Of a stretch of 63,195 nt of DNA, positions 1 through 11,391 are shown piece by piece; position 1 is the first letter of the stretch; each line of letters begins with the position of its first letter. Made by a program: the position numbers and the translations under genes. The notes under the pieces were generated by a model. That model was not told the DNA's origin. It ran no database searches and saw only the letters and a program-made list of their open reading frames with translations. Origin of the DNA: Nocardia cyriacigeorgica. Its GTDB lineage: Bacteria > Actinomycetota > Actinomycetes > Mycobacteriales > Mycobacteriaceae. The stretch covers positions 1 through 63,195 of the forward strand of contig NZ_JARWNX010000032.1 in the NCBI RefSeq assembly GCF_029868385.1, read 5' to 3'.

Positions 1-1
1 G

Positions 2-2461
2 GCGCGTGGTGGTTTGCGGTGGTCGGATCGGTTGGAGGATTTCCGTACCGAGATTCTGGGTTTGGTGAAGGCTCAGGCGGTGAAGAATGCGGTGATCGTT
101 CCGGTGGGCGCCAAGGGTGGTTTCGTGGTGAAGCAGCCACCGGCGGCCACGGGCGATCCGGGCGCTGATCGGCAGGCCATGATGGCCGAAGGTGTCGCCT
201 GCTACCGGACCTTCATCTCCGGCCTGCTCGATGTCACCGACAATGTCGATCACGCCAGCGGCGCGGTGTTGCCACCGGCTCGGGTGGTGCGCCGCGACGC
301 CGATGACACCTACCTGGTGGTGGCCGCCGACAAGGGCACCGCGACCTTCTCCGATATCGCCAACGATGTGGCCAAGAGCTACGGCTTCTGGCTCGGTGAC
401 GCCTTCGCCTCCGGTGGCTCGGTCGGCTACGACCACAAGGCCATGGGTATCACCGCCCGTGGCGCGTGGGAGAGTGTGAAGCGGCATTTCCAGGAGATGG
501 GGATCGATACCCAGGCCGAGGATTTCACGGTGGTCGGTGTGGGTGATATGAGTGGTGATGTGTTCGGCAACGGCATGTTGTTGTCGGAGCACATTCGGCT
601 GGTGGCGGCGTTCGATCATCGGCATATCTTCTTGGATCCGAATCCTGATGCGGCGTCGTCGTTCGCGGAGCGGCGGCGGATGTTCGAGTTGCCGCGTTCG
701 TCGTGGGCTGATTACGACAAATCGCTGATCAGCGCCGGCGGCGGCGTCTACGACCGTTCCGCCAAGGCCGTCCCGGTCTCGCCGGAGGTCGGCGCTGCAC
801 TCGGCCTCGACCCGGCGGTCACCACCCTGTCGCCGCCGGAAATGATCCGCGCCATCTTGCAGGCGCCGGTCGATCTGCTGTGGAACGGCGGCATCGGCAC
901 CTACATCAAGGCGAGCACCGAATCCAATGCCGACGCCGGGGACAAATCCAACGACCTCGTGCGGGTGAATGCGAACCAGTTGCGGACCAAGGTGATCGGT
1001 GAGGGTGGCAACCTCGGCGTCACCGCGCTCGGCCGGATCGAGTTCTGCCGGACCGGCGGCCGGATGAACACCGACGCCCTCGACAACTCCGCGGGTGTGG
1101 ACTGCTCCGACCATGAGGTCAATATCAAGGTCCTGCTCGACGCCCTGGTATCGAGCGGTGAACTCGACGCGAGCGAACGCAACGAACTGCTGGCCTCGAT
1201 GACGGACGAAGTCGCCGAACTCGTCCTGCGCGACAATATCTCGCAGAACTTCCGGATGGGCCTGTGCCGTGCCGACGCCTCGGCACGGTCGGCCGTGCAC
1301 CGCCGGTTGCTCACCGAACTCGCCACCCGGCGCGGTGTGGATCGGCGACTGGAAGCGCTGCCGAGCGATGCGGAACTGGCCCGGCGGGCCGAGGAGGGCA
1401 CCGGCCTCACCTCACCCGAGCTGGCGAATGTGGTGGCTCATGTGAAGCTGTCGCTGAAGGCCGATCTGCTGGCGGGCGACCTGCCTGACAGCGCCTCGTT
1501 CGCGGCGGTGCTGCCCGCCTACTTCCCGACACCGTTGCGCACACGGTTCGAGGCGGCCATTCGCAGGCACCCGCTGCGGCGGGAGATCGTGGCCACCGTG
1601 GTCGTCAACGATCTGGTCGACTACGGCGGCATCACCTATGCCTTCCGACTGGCGGAGGAGGTCGGCGCGACCACCGACGACGCCGTGCGCGCGTTCACCG
1701 CGGCGGCCGAGATCTTCGGGTTGCGCGATATCTGGCAGCGCATCCGCACCGCACCCATCCCGTCGGCCGCCCGCGACGCACTGGAACTCGAGACCGGCCG
1801 CACGCTCGAACGGGCCTCCAGGTGGCTGCTGCTCAACCGGCCGCAGCCCATCGCCATCGGCGCGGATATCGCGCGCTACCGCGATGGCGTGACGGCGCTG
1901 GCCGCACGGGTATCGGACTGGATGCCCGGCTATCTGACCGAGGACCTGACCGCACGTTCGCGGGCCGTGGTCGCCCTCGGCGCACCGCAGGAGCTGGCCA
2001 CCGAAGTATTCCGGCTGATCCACCTGTTCCCGCTGCTCGATGTCCTCGATATCGCCGATATCGCCGAACGCGACGCCGATGAGGTCGCGGTGCTCTACTT
2101 CGCGCTCAACGAGCACCTCGATATCGAACGGCTGCTGACCGCGGTCGGCAACCTCGAGCACGGTGACCGGTGGCCGACGCTGGCCCGACTGGCCGTCCGC
2201 GACGATCTCTACGAATCGCTGCGGTTGCTCACCCTCGACGTGTCGACCGCGACCGAACCCGATGACACCGTCGCGGAGAAGATCGAATACTGGGAGTCGA
2301 CCAACCGATCCCGGCTGGCCCGGGCCGCGGCCGCGCTCGGCGAGATCTTCGATTCCGGTACCTACGATCTGGCGACGCTGTCGGTCGCGGCGCGTCAGGT
2401 GCGTGGAATGGTCAGCGCGGGTGGCGAGTCCAGTGTGGTGACCGCGAGCACCATGGGCTGA
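2..2461 (+). CDS. gdh: NAD-specific glutamate dehydrogenase (large type), C-terminal part, 5' end outside window
   Basis: Catalyses NAD-dependent oxidative deamination of glutamate to 2-oxoglutarate and ammonium in the cytosol. The reading frame is open to the window edge and begins inside the conserved [10 protein letters not shown] stretch, followed by the [20 protein letters not shown] block with the substrate-binding lysines of this family. The family is about 1,600 residues, so the 819 visible residues are roughly the C-terminal half, and the TTG at 14 is not a real start. The NAD-binding part and the helical C-terminal domain appear complete. A strong hairpin follows the stop. The nearby pknG fits known biology: in mycobacteria PknG phosphorylates GarA, which controls this enzyme. 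Confidence 0.95.
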   Translation, partial: ARGGLRWSDRLEDFRTEILGLVKAQAVKNAVIVPVGAKGGFVVKQPPAATGDPGADRQAMMAEGVACYRTFISGLLDVTDNVDHASGAVLPPARVVRRDADDTYLVVAADKGTATFSDIANDVAKSYGFWLGDAFASGGSVGYDHKAMGITARGAWESVKRHFQEMGIDTQAEDFTVVGVGDMSGDVFGNGMLLSEHIRLVAAFDHRHIFLDPNPDAASSFAERRRMFELPRSSWADYDKSLISAGGGVYDRSAKAVPVSPEVGAALGLDPAVTTLSPPEMIRAILQAPVDLLWNGGIGTYIKASTESNADAGDKSNDLVRVNANQLRTKVIGEGGNLGVTALGRIEFCRTGGRMNTDALDNSAGVDCSDHEVNIKVLLDALVSSGELDASERNELLASMTDEVAELVLRDNISQNFRMGLCRADASARSAVHRRLLTELATRRGVDRRLEALPSDAELARRAEEGTGLTSPELANVVAHVKLSLKADLLAGDLPDSASFAAVLPAYFPTPLRTRFEAAIRRHPLRREIVATVVVNDLVDYGGITYAFRLAEEVGATTDDAVRAFTAAAEIFGLRDIWQRIRTAPIPSAARDALELETGRTLERASRWLLLNRPQPIAIGADIARYRDGVTALAARVSDWMPGYLTEDLTARSRAVVALGAPQELATEVFRLIHLFPLLDVLDIADIAERDADEVAVLYFALNEHLDIERLLTAVGNLEHGDRWPTLARLAVRDDLYESLRLLTLDVSTATEPDDTVAEKIEYWESTNRSRLARAAAALGEIFDSGTYDLATLSVAARQVRGMVSAGGESSVVTASTMG

Positions 2462-2478
2462 GCCCGTAGTTCACGATT

Positions 2479-2514
2479 CGATGGGCCGGTGGCGATCCTG
2501 CCACCGGCCCATCG
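2479..2514 (+). terminator. Hairpin terminator after glutamate dehydrogenase
   Basis: Perfect 15-bp GC-rich stem (2479-2493 with 2500-2514) and a 6-nt loop, 18 nt after the stop codon. There is no strong T-run. The stem resembles the one at 10593-10627. Confidence 0.7.
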
Positions 2515-2625
2515 GCGTGTGTGGGGAAGTCGGCGGGTGCGGTTACGCGCGGCGGCCACATGGTGGGGCGCACGATCTACGGCCGGACAGGGGAGTGCCG
2601 CAGATTATTCAGGCAGTGGAGCTGT

Positions 2626-3726
2626 TCAGGCGCCTGCCGGTGTCCCACAGTCGCCACAGAATTTGGCCGCGGCGGCGAGTTCGGCTCCGCAGTTCGAGCA
2701 ATGCCGCGGCTTCTTCGTCAGCTGTTGCCCGCAGTGCATACAGAACCGGGCCGACGCCGGATTCTCCGCGGTGCAGGCCGCGCAGATCTGGTTGTCGGCG
2801 GAAGCCGCCGCGGGCAGGGCGGCCGGTGCGGGCTGCGACGGTATCGGTGGTGGGGGAGCGGGCTGCATGGGTTGCGGTGGCGCGCTCGTGTGCTGGCTGA
2901 GCGCGTTCAGCCCGAGCGCCGCACCGAGGAAGCCGGAGTCGGAACCGGTGCCGCCGTTGGCGAAACCCTGGCTCGCGCCAAGGGCCAGTTCACCGGCGGC
3001 GTACTGACGGAAGTCACCGGCCAGCCGGATATAGGTGACGTCTTTGGCGAGCCGCTTGAGCCGGTCGGCGTCCTCGGGCGCGAGGGTGATGTCGAAGTTG
3101 CCCATCCGGACGATGCGCAAGCCGTATTCGTAGAGCGTGATGTTGGTCTGGCGCAGCACGGCTGTCTCGATCGGCAGCAGATGCCCCGACAGGCCGAGCA
3201 CCGGCCACTCACCACGGGAAATACCCTGCGTCACCGCGATCTTCATCGACTTGAGCAGCAGATCGGCGCACCAGGAGTTCAGGGCGGCCGGATCGGCGAG
3301 GTCAGCGGTGCCCGCGAGGCCGGTGATGAGCTGACCGGGATCGCGGACGGCGAGCGCGAATTCACCGAACACCCGCAGCGTCACCACCTGTTCGCTGACC
3401 GGGTCGACGATATCGGCCAGTCGCCCACCGAACTTGATGCCGGGGAACTCGCGCGTCGAGATGAAGAACAGCTCGGCGCGATAGAAGTTTCCACCGGAGA
3501 GCGTATCGACGAGAGCGCCGAGCACCGGGAGCTCATCGGCATCGATGCGATGGCGGCCGGGGCCCATGGTGGCGACGACATGACCGGACTTGACGAACAA
3601 GGCGGTCTGATCGGCATTGACGATCGCACGGCTGTAGCGGCGGATGTTGACATCGGGCCACTTGTAGACCAGTTGGCCTGCTGCGGTCTCCGGGACCGCG
3701 ATGAATTCCCGATCGAACCAGGCCAT
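2626..3726 (-). CDS. SPFH-domain protein with C-terminal double zinc ribbon
   Basis: 366-residue protein. The first 250 or so residues resemble the bacterial 'virion core'/YdjI-type SPFH family: it starts MAWFDREFIAVPE and has the repeated beta/alpha pattern of band-7 proteins. A Pro/Ala/Gln-rich linker (about 275-310) follows, then zinc-ribbon motifs CAACTAENPASARFCMHCG and CSNCGAELAAAAKFCGDCG. Such proteins are thought to scaffold membrane- or stress-linked assemblies; the precise role is unknown. The ATG is preceded by GGAG at proper spacing. It is divergent from the amino-acid permease, and two palindromes lie between them. Base use matches its neighbours. Confidence 0.8.
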   Translation of the reverse strand: MAWFDREFIAVPETAAGQLVYKWPDVNIRRYSRAIVNADQTALFVKSGHVVATMGPGRHRIDADELPVLGALVDTLSGGNFYRAELFFISTREFPGIKFGGRLADIVDPVSEQVVTLRVFGEFALAVRDPGQLITGLAGTADLADPAALNSWCADLLLKSMKIAVTQGISRGEWPVLGLSGHLLPIETAVLRQTNITLYEYGLRIVRMGNFDITLAPEDADRLKRLAKDVTYIRLAGDFRQYAAGELALGASQGFANGGTGSDSGFLGAALGLNALSQHTSAPPQPMQPAPPPPIPSQPAPAALPAAASADNQICAACTAENPASARFCMHCGQQLTKKPRHCSNCGAELAAAAKFCGDCGTPAGA

Positions 3727-3758
3727 ATCCGCTCCATCCCGCGAGTGACAACAAATAG

Positions 3759-3780
3759 CGTACCGATTGGTATCGGTACG
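3759..3780. promoter_or_regulatory. Candidate operator palindrome between SPFH gene and permease
   Basis: Inverted repeat CGTACCGAT-N4-ATCGGTACG with perfect 9-bp arms. It has the outer GTACCG/CGGTAC half-sites and 20-bp size of the sites at 3878, 9712 and 14340, so it may bind the same regulator. It lies 33 nt upstream of the SPFH start. Confidence 0.55.
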
Positions 3781-3877
3781 ATCAATCGGCTATGACCTGG
3801 GCGAATGCGGTCCAGCGCGGGCAAATCCGAAAGTTCTTGGTTTCCACGATGTTACAAGGGGTAGGTACCTATTGAAC

Positions 3878-3900
3878 GTGCCGCTATCTAGCGGTACATT
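3878..3900 (+). promoter_or_regulatory. Shared palindromic operator with overlapping -10, upstream of permease
   Basis: GTGCCGCTATCTAGCGGTAC (3878-3897) runs into TACATT (3895-3900), a plausible -10 box 40 nt before the ATG at 3941. Closely related sequences in the same orientation precede the secreted-protein genes at 9806 and 14264. Confidence 0.65.
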
Positions 3901-3940
3901 ATCCGCAGATATGATCGCCGCCACAGGAAAGGCCATCACC

Positions 3941-5509
3941 ATGACCACTGTTCGACCTACCTCGGCGCCGGCGCAGTCCGCACTGCCCGAGCAGGGCGCG
4001 CCGGCGACGTCGGTCGACGCGCTGCACGCCGAGGACGCGGGGTACCACAAATCACTGCGCCCGCGTCAGTTGCAGATGATCGCCATCGGTGGCGCCATCG
4101 GCACCGGGCTGTTCCTCGGTGCGGGCAGCCGACTGGCCAGCGCCGGGCCCGGCCTGTTCATCGTCTACGCCATCTGTGGCGTGTTCGTGTTCTTCATCCT
4201 GCGGGCGCTCGGTGAGCTGGTTCTGCATCGCCCGTCCTCGGGATCGTTCGTGTCCTACGCCCGCGAGTTCTACGGTGAGAAACTCGCCTTCGCGGTGGGG
4301 TGGATGTACTTCTTCCACTGGTGTATGACCGGCATCGTAGACATCACGGCGATCGCCACTTATGTCCATTACTGGGGAGCGTTCGAAGCCATCCCGCAAT
4401 GGACGATCGCCCTGGTCGCGCTGGTCCTGGTGGTCGCCATCAATATGGTGTCGGTCAAGTGGTTCGGCGAGATGGAGTTCTGGGCGGCACTGATCAAGGT
4501 GGTCGCACTGGTGACCTTCCTGATCGTCGGCACGGTGTTCCTCGCGGGCCGGTTCGACATCAAGGGCGAGACCACCGGCCCGAGCGTGATCGCCGATAAC
4601 GGCGGTCTGTTCCCGACGGGTGTGCTGTCGCTGGTGCTGGTCACCACGGGTGTCGTCTTCGCCTACGCCGCGGTGGAGCTGGTCGGCACGGCCGCCGGTG
4701 AGACGGAGAACCCGGAGAAGGTGATGCCGCGCGCCATCAACTCCGTGATCGCCCGCATCGCGCTGTTCTACGTCGGTTCGCTCGTGCTGCTCGCGCTGCT
4801 GCTGCCCTACACCGCCTTCAAGTCCGGTGAGAGCCCGTTCGTCACGTTCTTCTCCAAGCTCGGTATCGACGGTGCCGGTTCGGTGATGAACCTGGTCGTG
4901 CTCACCGCCGCGTTCTCCAGCCTCAATGCCGGGCTGTACTCCACCGGCCGCATCCTGCGCTCGATGTCGATGAACGGCAGCGCGCCGACCGTGGCCGCCC
5001 GGATGTCGAAATCCGGTGTGCCCTACGTCGGCATCCTCGCCACCGGCGCGATCGCGCTGTTCGGTGTCGGTCTGAACGCGATGGTGCCGGAGAAGGCATT
5101 CGAGATCGTGATCAACGTATCGGCGCTCGGTACCATCTTCGCCTGGGCCGCGATCGTGCTGTGCCAGTTGCAGCTGTGGCGCTGGTCGAAGGAAGGCAAG
5201 GTCGAGCGTCCTTCGTTCCGGCTGATCGGTGCGCCGTACACCAGTGTCGCGACGCTGATCTTCCTGGTCGCCGTGGTCGGGTTGATGGCATTCAGTGATG
5301 ACGAGGTGCAGCGTGGCGCGGTGATCGCCATGGGTGCCATCATGATCCCCGCCCTGGTCGGCGGCTGGTACCTGGCTCGTAAGCGGGTGGCGCAGCTGGC
5401 GCAGATCCGCGGCGGTCATACCGGGCAGTTCCCGGTGCTGGCCGAGCGTCCACCGCGTAAGGATGCCCGCGAAGCGGTGGTCATCCTGGAGAAGCCGGAA
5501 GACGACTGA
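3941..5509 (+). CDS. Amino-acid permease, APC superfamily (GABA/asparagine type)
   Basis: 522-residue integral membrane transporter of the APC superfamily. The signature [16 protein letters not shown] of TM1 comes just after a hydrophilic N-terminus, and about 12 hydrophobic segments follow, as is usual. The [21 protein letters not shown] loop is typical of GabP/AnsP/AroP-like amino-acid/proton symporters. The substrate cannot be fixed from sequence; GABA, asparagine or an aromatic amino acid are possible. The start at 3941 has AGGAAAGG about 8 nt upstream; an in-frame ATG at 3911 lacks a clear site. It lies between the glutamate dehydrogenase and pknG and probably takes part in amino-acid uptake. 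Confidence 0.9.
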   Translation: MTTVRPTSAPAQSALPEQGAPATSVDALHAEDAGYHKSLRPRQLQMIAIGGAIGTGLFLGAGSRLASAGPGLFIVYAICGVFVFFILRALGELVLHRPSSGSFVSYAREFYGEKLAFAVGWMYFFHWCMTGIVDITAIATYVHYWGAFEAIPQWTIALVALVLVVAINMVSVKWFGEMEFWAALIKVVALVTFLIVGTVFLAGRFDIKGETTGPSVIADNGGLFPTGVLSLVLVTTGVVFAYAAVELVGTAAGETENPEKVMPRAINSVIARIALFYVGSLVLLALLLPYTAFKSGESPFVTFFSKLGIDGAGSVMNLVVLTAAFSSLNAGLYSTGRILRSMSMNGSAPTVAARMSKSGVPYVGILATGAIALFGVGLNAMVPEKAFEIVINVSALGTIFAWAAIVLCQLQLWRWSKEGKVERPSFRLIGAPYTSVATLIFLVAVVGLMAFSDDEVQRGAVIAMGAIMIPALVGGWYLARKRVAQLAQIRGGHTGQFPVLAERPPRKDAREAVVILEKPEDD

Positions 5510-5515
5510 ACACCC

Positions 5516-5548
5516 CCGCCGCCCCGGACCCACAGTCCGGGGCGGCGG
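5516..5548 (+). terminator. Terminator hairpin after permease
   Basis: Perfect 14-bp stem (5516-5529 with 5535-5548), 5-nt loop, starting 7 nt after the permease stop. It separates the permease from pknG. Confidence 0.75.
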
Positions 5549-5571
5549 TATTCCCAATTCGGGGAACATGA

Positions 5572-8031
<2,460 letters not shown>

Positions 8032-8036
8032 CGGTG

Positions 8037-8414
8037 TCAGATACCGGTGCGACGCGCCTCCGACCGGCGTTTGACGGCGATCAGCGCAGCCGCGCCCACC
8101 AGGATCGGTAGCAGTAACAGCCACCAGCTTCCGAACACCAGCGCCAGCACGATGCCGAGCGTGACGACGCCCGCAGCCGCGATCGCGGGCACCGGGTTGC
8201 CCGGTGGCGTCAGCGGAGCCGGGTCCGGCACCGCGCCGGGCAGATCGGTGAACACCGCGGCCAGTTGCGCGGGGCCGCTCGCCGCGGCCACTGCGGCACT
8301 TCGGGTCTCGAACTCGTCCAGAGTCAGTCGTCCCGTGCCGAGATGGTGCGACAGTTCGCGCAGGGCGCGTTCGCGCTCGGTGACACTGATCCGAGGCCCC
8401 GGCGTATCGGTCAT
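8037..8414 (-). CDS. DUF1707-type small membrane protein
   Basis: 125-residue protein. The N-terminal half (ISVTERERALRELSHHLGTGRLTLDEFETRSAAV) is the DUF1707 domain common in actinobacteria, often next to membrane segments. A Pro-rich linker and two hydrophobic helices (about 75-115) ending in a basic tail follow. Function is unknown. The start at 8414 fits the domain; an in-frame ATG at 8465 is an alternative and ribosome-binding evidence is weak for both. It is convergent with pknG (5 nt apart) and divergent from the whiB3-like gene. Confidence 0.8.
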   Translation of the reverse strand: MTDTPGPRISVTERERALRELSHHLGTGRLTLDEFETRSAAVAAASGPAQLAAVFTDLPGAVPDPAPLTPPGNPVPAIAAAGVVTLGIVLALVFGSWWLLLLPILVGAAALIAVKRRSEARRTGI

Positions 8415-8565
8415 GACCGAAGAATAGGCGCGTTCTACCGCAGGCTCGTCGGCGTGAATTGCCATGGGCGGGAAGGGTGCCGAGTCGCGAGAACGTGACG
8501 GTTCCCACATCTGGGGAGAATTTAGGCTGGCACCGGCACGAACTCGCAGCATGAGGAGTCCAGGT

Positions 8566-8862
8566 ATGTCCACCGTGATCGAGCGCACCATCCCGGCCGC
8601 ATATGCCTGGGATTGGCAATTGCGCGGGTCCTGCCGCGGGGTGGAGTCGGCGGTGTTCTTCCATCCGGATGGTGAGCGCGGTCGCGCCCGCGCCGCCCGG
8701 GTTCAGCGCGCCAAACAGATCTGTGACAGCTGTCCGGTGCTGGCTCAGTGCCGCAACTACGCGCTGGCGGTGAGCGAGCCCTACGGCATCTGGGGCGGTA
8801 TGTCCGAAGACGAGCGAAGGGCCGCCGCCCGCCGAGGTCCCTGGAGCCATCGCGGAGCATGA
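8566..8862 (+). CDS. whiB3: WhiB-family iron-sulfur transcription factor, WhiB3-like
   Basis: 98-residue redox-sensing regulator. It carries the four cluster cysteines (one in RGSCRG, two in ICDSCPV, one in AQCRNY) and the GIWGG turn followed by a basic tail. WDWQLRGSC and FFHPDGERGRARAARVQRAK match WhiB3 of mycobacteria (WhiD of Streptomyces) better than WhiB1 or WhiB2. WhiB3 proteins bind a [4Fe-4S] cluster and, with the principal sigma factor, control redox- and lipid-related genes. The ATG at 8566 has GAGGAG 7 nt upstream; the in-frame ATG at 8551 overlaps that site and is rejected. Confidence 0.88.
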   Translation: MSTVIERTIPAAYAWDWQLRGSCRGVESAVFFHPDGERGRARAARVQRAKQICDSCPVLAQCRNYALAVSEPYGIWGGMSEDERRAAARRGPWSHRGA

Positions 8863-8907
8863 TCGGGCCAGGTCACGGACTCGCCGTGACCGAGCACGAC
8901 CGCTCGA

Positions 8908-8922
8908 CCACATCGAATGTGG
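8908..8922. promoter_or_regulatory. Short inverted repeat before MerR gene
   Basis: CCACAT-CGA-ATGTGG, 6-bp arms, 12 nt upstream of the MerR start. It could be an autoregulatory operator; it is short, so chance is possible. Confidence 0.3.
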
Positions 8923-8934
8923 TTTCCTTGAGAT

Positions 8935-9669
8935 ATGGCTGGGCGTGTGGAGTACACGATCGATGAGCTTGCTCGCGAGGCCGGCACAACAGTGCGTAGC
9001 CTGCGGGTCTACCACGACCGCGGGGTATTGCCGCCGCCGCAGGTCAAGGGTCGCACCGGATTCTATGGCCCCGAGCACCTGAACCGGGTCCGTACCATCA
9101 GTCGACTGCTCGACCGCGGCATCAAACTCAACGGTATTCGGGAGCTGCTCGAAGCATGGGATCGCGGTGACGATCTCGGCGACGTGCTCGGTGTCTCGGA
9201 GGAATCCGTCGAACCCGCGGTGGATGCCGCGGCCGAGGAGACCATTCCGGCGACCGAATTGGCGCAGCGCTACCGCGCCGTTTCCAATGGCTTGACGCGC
9301 GTGGTGGCGGCTGGTCTCTACGAGCCTGTCGATGCCACCACCTATCGGCCCGCCGATCGCCGACTGATCGACGTCATCGATGAGATGGAAGCGGCCGGAA
9401 TCCCCGCCGACGAGGTATTGACCGAGGTGGAGCGGGCCCGCACCGACGCCGACCGCATCGCCCGTCGTTTCGTCGAGCTGTTCCATCGCACGGCCTGGCA
9501 GACCTATCAGCGGTCGGCGCGGTCCGCGGCTGATCGCGCCACACTCACCGAGAGTCTCGGCGTGACGAGGGCCGTGCCCGGCCGGGTGATGGGGGAGTTG
9601 GTCGACCGTTTCGTCGCTCGCTATCTCGATGAGGACGCCGAACTGGGCGAGTTGTCGACCGACTCCTGA
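8935..9669 (+). CDS. MerR-family transcriptional regulator
   Basis: 244-residue regulator. The N-terminal winged helix (YTIDELAREAGTTVRSLRVYHDRGVLPPP, residues about 7-36, then GRTGFYGPEHLNRVRTI) is the MerR DNA-binding domain. The C-terminal about 150 residues are acidic and helical with no recognised ligand domain and no metal-binding cysteines, so metal sensing is unlikely. The ligand and targets are unknown. The start at 8935 places the helix at the normal distance from the N-terminus; the ribosome site is weak. Confidence 0.85.
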   Translation: MAGRVEYTIDELAREAGTTVRSLRVYHDRGVLPPPQVKGRTGFYGPEHLNRVRTISRLLDRGIKLNGIRELLEAWDRGDDLGDVLGVSEESVEPAVDAAAEETIPATELAQRYRAVSNGLTRVVAAGLYEPVDATTYRPADRRLIDVIDEMEAAGIPADEVLTEVERARTDADRIARRFVELFHRTAWQTYQRSARSAADRATLTESLGVTRAVPGRVMGELVDRFVARYLDEDAELGELSTDS

Positions 9670-9705
9670 ACGTTCCGAATTCCCACTGCTGGACATTCGT
9701 CGCGC

Positions 9706-9737
9706 ATTAATGTGCCGCTATATAGCGGTACATTAAT
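9706..9737 (+). promoter_or_regulatory. 32-bp near-perfect palindrome/promoter, shared operator copy 2
   Basis: Centred at 9721/9722. The 20-bp core GTGCCGCTATATAGCGGTAC is at 9712-9731, and the symmetry extends to 32 bp with one mismatched pair (9714/9729). TACATT (9729-9734) is a plausible -10 for the secreted protein at 9806. It is the best copy of the motif also found at 3878 and 14340. Confidence 0.75.
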
Positions 9738-9805
9738 TAACGACAACGATAGTCCGGTCCACCCCGTCCGAACCCGGTGGATCAGTGCGGAACGGAGTGA
9801 TGGCG

Positions 9806-10579
9806 ATGCGTGTGTTCACAGGAACCCATCGGACGCCGAAATGGCTGGCAGGTGTCGCGTTCACCGCGGCCCTCGCCCTCGGCCCGGCGGCCGTCGCGAG
9901 CCTCGCGGCAGCGTCTCCCGCTCCCACCCCGGTCGCCACCCACGGCGTAAGCGTGGCCCACGAGGCAGGCGGCGTGGTCTTGGTCAGCGATACCGGGTTC
10001 GGCGGCGGCTTCGGTGACGGCGGTGCCGGTGGTTTCGGCGACGGCGGTGTGGGCGGCGGCTTCGGTGACGGCGGAATCGGCGGCGGCTTCGGCGACGGCG
10101 GAGCGGGCGACGGGAACAGCGCCGGTGACGGTGGTTTCGGTGGTGGTGCGCCGGATGTCGGCCTGCCCACCGACGGCCTACCGGGCCTCGGCGACGGCGA
10201 TTCCGGTATCGGAACCCTGCCGGGCGCCGGGGACACACCGCATATCCCCGCGCCATCGAACACTCATCCCGATCCCGGACAACCGGCGCCCGCCGATCCG
10301 GTCCAACCCCAGGATCCGAACCTGGGCTGGCAGCCCGACCGCTGGCCCTTCCCGGATCCGGGCTACCCGTTCAGCCCGTTCTTCCCGCAGTCGCCCACGC
10401 CCGAAACCCATGACGACTTCGATCCGCCCTGCGCGCCCGGTCAGCAAGGCGCGCATTGCGATAGCGGTCTGCTCGACGGCAGGCCCGGACCCTCGCCGGT
10501 CCCGTCTCCGCATGTTCCGGCGCCCCACAGCGGGTTGCCTTTCGGGCTGAGTCTGCCCAGCGGGAGCGCGGGCATCTGA
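9806..10579 (+). CDS. Secreted glycine/proline-rich protein with GGGFGDGG repeats
   Basis: 257-residue predicted exported protein. A basic N-terminus and hydrophobic core (WLAGVAFTAALALGPAAVASLAAASPA) form a signal peptide, cleaved near residue 40. Next comes a low-complexity block of tandem GGGFGDGG-type units, then a Pro/Asp-rich region with repeated DPG/PFP motifs. No enzyme domain is visible; a cell-envelope or matrix role is plausible but not shown. The ATG at 9806 has GGAG 8 nt upstream; 9785 and 9800 are in-frame alternatives. The upstream palindrome links its control to the permease at 3941 and the secreted protein at 13905-14264. Confidence 0.7.
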   Translation: MRVFTGTHRTPKWLAGVAFTAALALGPAAVASLAAASPAPTPVATHGVSVAHEAGGVVLVSDTGFGGGFGDGGAGGFGDGGVGGGFGDGGIGGGFGDGGAGDGNSAGDGGFGGGAPDVGLPTDGLPGLGDGDSGIGTLPGAGDTPHIPAPSNTHPDPGQPAPADPVQPQDPNLGWQPDRWPFPDPGYPFSPFFPQSPTPETHDDFDPPCAPGQQGAHCDSGLLDGRPGPSPVPSPHVPAPHSGLPFGLSLPSGSAGI

Positions 10580-10592
10580 CCAGGTAGGACAT

Positions 10593-10627
10593 GACGGGCC
10601 GGTGGCGGTGCTCGCCATCGGCCCATC
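10593..10627 (+). terminator. Hairpin after glycine-rich gene
   Basis: Imperfect 14-bp stem (10593-10606 with 10614-10627; one mismatch, one wobble), 13 nt after the stop. The arms resemble the terminator at 2479-2514. Confidence 0.6.
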
Positions 10628-10633
10628 ACGGTT

Positions 10634-10645
10634 CTACCTAGGTAG
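10634..10645. promoter_or_regulatory. 12-bp perfect palindrome CTACCTAGGTAG
   Basis: Perfect 12-bp palindrome, 88 nt upstream of the reductase-like gene at 10734. No regulator is assigned. Confidence 0.3.
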
Positions 10646-10733
10646 CCGGCGCCGGGCTACCGATGCGCATGGTCGCGATCCAGCGCCACAATGCACACTG
10701 TCGCACGGGTAGGGACAGTGAGGTTTGCCTGAG

Positions 10734-11336
10734 ATGGGAAGCGTGACGTTATGGATGCAGATATCGCTCGACGGTTTCGCCGAAGGTCCCGATGAGCAGG
10801 TGCACTGGCCGATAGTGGACGAGGAACTGTGCGCCGCGTTCCTCGACGACCTGCACCGGGCCGATATGTTCCTCTACGGCCGCAAGACCTACGAGATCAT
10901 GGCGAGGTTCTGGCCGACGGCGGACGCGGCGCCGGGGATCTCCCAGTTCTATCTCGACTTCGCGCGCTGCTGGAAGCAGAAACCGAAGCTGGTGTTCTCC
11001 CGCAGCCTGCGGTACGCGGAATGGAACACCACCGTGGTCGATGACCGGATGATCGAACGCGTCGCGCAATTGCGCAACCATTCCGGGCGCGATCTGATCA
11101 TGTTCGGTGGCGCGGAGACCGCGGCGGCATTGATCAGGCACGATCTGATCGATCAGTACCGATTGTTCGTACATCCGGTGCTGCTCGGAGGCGGGGCCCG
11201 CCTGTTCCGGTCCGACGCCGATACCGCCGGGCTCGAACTGGTCGACGTCATGCGATTCGACAGCGCCGTGGTCGGTATGCACTATCGGCAGGCCGCGCGG
11301 GCCGCGAGCAGCAGCCCGATCCGCGCCGCCGGCTGA
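10734..11336 (+). CDS. Dihydrofolate reductase-like / RibD C-terminal domain protein
   Basis: 200-residue protein of the DHFR-like RibD_C family. It opens VTLWMQISLDGFAEGPDEQVHW. The middle carries RADMFLYGRKTYEIMARFWP and the C-terminal half DLIMFGGAETAAALIRHDLIDQYRLFVHPVLLGGGARLF, the NADPH-binding and dimer segments of the YyaP/YwjB type. These are single-domain predicted reductases; the substrate is unknown and participation in riboflavin or folate synthesis is not implied. ATG 10734 has GAGG about 10 nt upstream. Confidence 0.85.
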   Translation: MGSVTLWMQISLDGFAEGPDEQVHWPIVDEELCAAFLDDLHRADMFLYGRKTYEIMARFWPTADAAPGISQFYLDFARCWKQKPKLVFSRSLRYAEWNTTVVDDRMIERVAQLRNHSGRDLIMFGGAETAAALIRHDLIDQYRLFVHPVLLGGGARLFRSDADTAGLELVDVMRFDSAVVGMHYRQAARAASSSPIRAAG

Positions 11337-11391
11337 ACTCCAGCGCACATATCTGCGCGGCCGGATCGGTGATCGTCTAACTTCACTCGAT

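Noticed and set aside
3911..3940. Earlier ATG (3911) as the permease start
   Set aside because: AGGAAAGG lies before 3941 instead; 3911 falls close to the -10 of the shared promoter.
5023..5343. 106-aa minus-strand frame inside the permease gene
   Set aside because: No domain and antisense to a conserved membrane protein; codon-bias shadow.
9960..10100. CRISPR-like repetition
   Set aside because: The repeats are in-frame codons of the Gly-rich protein, with no regular spacers.
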